Shown: positions 59,661 to 64,000 of the stretch, piece by piece
How the letters are laid out: each line of letters opens with the position of its first letter
How positions within the stretch are numbered: position 1 is the stretch's first letter
Translations under genes and position numbers: made by a program
From: Amblyomma americanum
Lineage: Eukaryota > Arthropoda > Arachnida > Ixodida > Ixodidae
Reading direction: 5' to 3'
Length of the DNA: 64,000 bases
NCBI RefSeq assembly: GCF_052857255.1
Contig: NC_135500.1
Location: 166,280,683 to 166,344,682, forward strand
The notes under the pieces: model-generated
What the model saw: only the letters and a program-made list of their open reading frames with translations
Told to the model about the DNA's origin: nothing
Database searches by the model: none

Positions 59661-60823
59661 GTGAGCATGTCTTCAGACCGGCTCTTACCTTAGTTTCTTG
59701 AGGTGACTCTGAAAGAAACCATCATGTCTTGTCGAAGCAATCAACGATCTGAAAAATGATCTGTGGGTCCAGCTGCCGTTGCAAATACCAACGGCTATAT
59801 CGCGTGTTCTCCCACTGCCAATGGAAGCAGCTTTGTTGCGCTGATGGTAGCACGTGGCGCGGAAGGAGGGTGGACGCAGGAGAGCTAAAGTCTTTTCGCG
59901 ATGTATGGGAAGCAGGCTTTTCTAGGCTAGAGATGTCGTTATTTGGTTATGATCTGGCCTGGACAGAGCAGGACCTCATTTGTCCGGAATTTTGCGCCGC
60001 CACTCATAACATATGAACTTGACCCCAAAGGGGAACCTTCATTGTATTCACAAAACCCATAACGCTCACTGAAGCCCCGGAGGCATTGCTTTCAGCGGTT
60101 GTTGACGCACTTGTGATGCGTCAACGCGAGTGTTAGCGTGCTGCGCTTATAGTACAAGATACTGTGTTCGGTAAAGTCGATGCACTATCGAGAGACACGT
60201 ATAAATTGCACGAGGTTGCCTTTTGATTCAGTTATATAGGCTTTTATGAGCTGAATAACTCAAAAGGTCAGACAAAGCTAGCGAGGATAGCTTAGGGCTA
60301 TTACAGTGCGCCGGAACAAACGACTAATTTATGCACATACGTCTATAGTGCTTCAGCACAGAGCCAGTTGTTTCCTGCTGAGCCAGGTCGTCATTTCGGA
60401 TTGTGTGCTCTCTGTGGTAAACAGTTAAACGCGCTTCGCATGACAACGCCGCTGTATCACTTTTCTATTATCACCGCCTTCTTTAAGCCTGACGTAAATA
60501 TGTACTATCTGATAGAATACCATTGTCTAGGGACCTTAGAATGCTTGCTGTTACTTGGCTTTGGGCTGAGGCACCCTCAGTGGTATTTTCGGTGCCTTGG
60601 TGCGCACTTCGTTTTAATATTTATTTAACAAAGTTGACTAGCAATTTTCTTTTACATGGTCCCGATTTGTGTCGCAGTCAGTAGCTTCTGTACCGGTCGC
60701 TGTTTTTTCACTACGTGTGGACAATAGAAAACGCTCGTCGTCAGTGAAGAATGATATCGTCGAGATTTTCAAAAAGATACTTGAATGATTACTCGGCCCT
60801 CGACTCCCTGACATGCAGATATA

Positions 60824-61074
60824 ATGCGAAAACCATTAAAGAAGCTTGCAGGAGAAGACGCATGTGAAACCGCGGTTCCACACCTTGTGGCTGAACAAAG
60901 CTTGTTGAGGGCTGTAGGTCTCATTAAATTCTCAGTTCAAGCATCTAAACAGGGTGAAAGAGCGAGGCCGACGAGGAGGATGGCAGTGGGCATAGGCCCC
61001 TTTGTCTTTTTCTTCTCTTTATTATCCAATGTGTTTATCGCTATTGCAACGCTTGAAATATATCGTTTCCATCG
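60824..61074 (+). CDS. Gene C exon 1: small membrane protein first exon, phase-2 end
   Basis: Starts at ATG 60824 ('MRKPLKKLAGEDACETAV'). A polar N-terminus of about 52 residues ends in a basic cluster 'GERARPTRR', followed by one membrane helix (residues 54-78, 'GIGPFVFFFSLLSNVFIAIA') and 'LEIYRFH'. The frame meets a good donor, 'atcggtaagc', with GT at 61075 after two bases of an Arg codon (phase 2). Helix position, basic cluster before it, Tyr/Arg after it and splice phase repeat the pattern of exon 1 of genes A and B. Sequence identity is low, so kinship is inferred from architecture. A compatible exon 2 is not certain: 61905-61953 would add a short 'WAAHFRTRIFQFVAR' tail; otherwise it lies outside the window. 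Confidence 0.35.
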
Positions 61075-64000
61075 GTAAGCTGAATTTTCTCTGCTGAGGC
61101 AGAAGGCCGTTAACGATGCTCTATTTAGCAAGGCTTCTCGCATTGTGCATCGGGGCAGTGAACCAAAGAATACGCTTTCCACGCGCATGCACAGATACAT
61201 CACTGTGTGTATCTTATCGCACATATCGCAGCGGGAAATAGCCAAGAGTTAAGGGTTAAGCCTTATCAAAGCCTCTTTCTTCAACCATGACATGCGCTTT
61301 AGCAATGTAGCATTCGTGTTGAGTAGTATGGATCGCGTGATCAGCGCTACAGGCAACCACCTTTCTTTTTATTTTCTCGTGATTAGCTTTTCAGAGGCTG
61401 AAAGTGTTCTTCCTGTATTTTTTTCCGAACGATGTCTTGTTATTACTTATTATCACTTACTAAAGGCCATCGTTTTCCTGTCTCCAAATCTGTGCTTTTG
61501 GCAAAATGCTGTCGCCAGCAACGAACAAGCAATAACACACCAACTAGGAGCTCAAGCGCCTGGTTATTGGGCACGGCAAAACTTATTCAACACACACAAT
61601 TTTACATTTTGTTAGCTGATACATAGGTAAGACATTTTTTATGGCATTTGTATGCAATACGTTTTAACTCACTAGAATACCTTTTCTGCATGGCGCGTTG
61701 AATGCGGTAGGTTTTACAGCTTTTTTCTTATGGTATGTATACCTAAATGTTTGTAACAACTAGCATGACACCTCAAGCAGAGCAGGATTCTGCTAAACCG
61801 GGTTTATCACTTCGAAAAAGAACCAACGTGATTTTTGTGATTGGTCGCCAAGAAGAACGTCTACACCTCTCGTTTTTTATTCTTTTGGAAGCCAAAAAAT
61901 TTAGGTGGGCTGCCCACTTCCGGACCAGGATCTTTCAATTTGTTGCCAGGTAACGACAAAGAACCCAAGACCCAATCGTATTCTAAAGCACGCGACTGAG
62001 CCGAAGCAGCTGAGAGCAAACATGTCAAGAAAGGGGCCGGATCGACATTCAAGCGGTGCGGTGGGGCGCCTCAAAGCACCCGTGAGAAGCGAAGCCGCAG
62101 AGGGTTGGCCGCCGTCGTTTAAAATCAATTCGTTGAACCTACTTATGTATGCGAGGCCTGTCTTGACTTTTAAGGTGCAGCTTTCTCAGAAGGAACGATA
62201 TTGGAAATTGATTTACCTGCCTAATTCTGTTTCATACGTCTCCTTCCCATTTTGGTATTCAATAATGAGGGATCTAGTATGGCATTTAAATATTTGTAGC
62301 CCTCCGTGGTGATTCATTTTAAATTAGGAGCTGGGCTCCTTTATTGCCAGTACTTTATCCGAACACTCTGGTTAGCAAATTGCAAGCACCTTAAACGCAT
62401 TGAAAATGGCTCTCATTTACGCCCGACGACAAACGTTCTTTTTTCACTGGAAGGATGAAGGCGCAGAACAAGGAGTAGGTTGAGGCTGTAGTCTAAACCT
62501 GAAGCTAAATTAGGTCCGCTAAAAATGTTCAGCGAATCTAACTAATGATGACCACTTGATTTTGGTTTCAACAATACGCGAAAACGATAGAACATTTTTT
62601 TCTTAACACCTCTGGGTATATTCAATGCTTCATTGAACACGCTAGTAATTTAGTTATTTCATATGCTACTTATTCTTCTGTGAAATAAAAGCACTCAGTA
62701 CTTACTGGCCACCTACATCTCTATCAGTTTTGGTCGTACATATCTCCTAGGCGAGACTGGTGACAGGGCCAAATCTTTTCCCTTTATATTCTCATGGTTA
62801 CGAACATGCTATCAACATACCTAAATGAAAGCTGCGCTCGAGCGAGGCTCTATCGCAGAAAACGTCCTGTCAATTTTATAATCAATGACAGACTTCATCA
62901 ACTCAAATAATATTTAACTATAGAAAGACGGCTGCTTATTCTATGTCTTTTTTTATTATACAGAGGATTGAAAACCTCTCTAGTCCTGCGCAATCCCACC
63001 TACGTCGACTAAGGCAATTTACAGAGCACTCAGCTGGAGCGCAAGTTTATGCCGAGCTCGTTTGAAGCACAGTAATGAGCTCTGAGAAAGCATTTCTTTC
63101 TTTCTGTTCATTTTCACTCCGGTGCCCAATCAAAGATAGTACCTGGGGAGGGGGAGGGGGCAGATAAACATATTCTAATATTCTGATATATGATTGAAAG
63201 CGCTCTTTCATGTTCCCGAAGGAACTTTCGAAGAGTATTTAGATCCGTTGCCCTAAAATAAAAATCGTTCTGTCGGCATTGCAGGCACTTTCTCTTCAGC
63301 TTAGTGCACGACGCAAGAACCGAAAATGCAGATTTTTTATTGCTGAATTCGACATCAGAAGCCATTGCAAGAGACTGCCAGGTGCGAAATCATACAGAAA
63401 AAGTACACGTAAAAGTGAAAAGCACAAAGGAGAAATACTAGGTAGCAGTCTAATGATCACATCGCGAGCTAGCTCATTAGGCTTTTTGCATTGCGCTTGT
63501 AGCAAATTATGAAAGTTTTGTTCTACGGCGCAGCGCATGGTCCGCCTTATATCCATAGTATTGAACCGCAGTTAGCAAATGAATATGACATTGTCAGCTA
63601 CAGATCTCAGTTGTTTGGCAATGCAAGAAAGAGAGAACGTGTTTGCTGCCTACTATTGCTACTTTCTTTTTGCGCAGGTGTCTGTTACAGATCGTATGCC
63701 TTAGTTAGCAGCGAGGCATTTGGATATCTATGCTTACCGCCGGTAACTTAAGTGGGATTTTATGTGGCAAATTAATGGAGCTTCGTTCTTGAAAGATTTC
63801 ACGCCTGGAGCGGTGAGTATGACATTTAAAAGCAAAAGGATGCGACGCTACTCTACGTTTTCATAGTCTCTAGATTGCTTCGCTTGATAACGAAAAATTC
63901 GGATATGTGTCAAATCGATTCGGACAGTGACTACTCGTGACATATTCATGGTTTATTTTTTCAGCTCTATAAGCGCATAACTGGCAGCAATTGTACTTAA
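61075..64000. other. 3' end of the window; intron or intergenic
   Basis: It contains frames at 61905-62312 and 63509-63751. The latter has 'NARKRER' followed by a hydrophobic 'VCCLLLLLSFCAGVCY' and overlaps a strong acceptor-like 'ctactttctttttgcgcag'. I cannot fit either securely to a gene. No repeats were recognised here. Confidence 0.35.

Overview
The window looks like nuclear DNA of a hard tick, most likely a metastriate ixodid. The main reason is a set of tRNA-derived SINEs of the kind described in ticks as Ruka. They have an intact A/B-box head, a shared core and target-site duplications, and occur on both strands. A CR1/Jockey-like LINE, long microsatellites, no operon structure and short coding islands with GT..AG introns also fit a large, repeat-rich arthropod genome. 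I see no bacterial, organellar or viral gene set and no rRNA or functional tRNA gene.

Layout: 1-8.2 kb is mostly unannotatable, with a 143-bp tandem duplication (2.76-3.03 kb), a CpG-rich/TATA-box stretch (3.6-4.5 kb) and a (CATT)n array (7.37 kb). 8.2-11.2 kb holds a decayed minus-strand LINE with a SINE in or beside its 3' end. 11.2-24 kb is intergenic, with three SINEs and a perfect 39-bp inverted repeat. 24.0-29.1 kb is candidate gene A: a two-exon small membrane protein whose 4.5-kb intron is bounded by ~0.75-1 kb inverted repeats, with a foldback MITE near their common centre. 29-35 kb is repeat-rich. 35.0-38.6 kb is candidate gene B, a paralogue of A with the same architecture. 38.6-57 kb is mainly intergenic, with SINEs, a 123-bp palindrome, mononucleotide tracts and one possible minus-strand exon region (45.3-45.7 kb). 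57.9-61.1 kb holds weaker small membrane-protein candidates, including a plus-strand first exon (gene C, 60.8 kb) ending in phase 2 just after a membrane segment, as in A and B.

The most interesting signal is the A/B pair. Exon 1 encodes a low-complexity N-terminus and one membrane helix and stops in phase 2 at the end of that helix. Exon 2 starts with a single G that completes the codon, then gives (YR)YVIRP, a polar Ala/Pro-rich tail and an early stop (LPAPL* or AAP*). I do not recognise the family. All gene models come from reading splice signals and frames by eye; no transcript or homology evidence was available.
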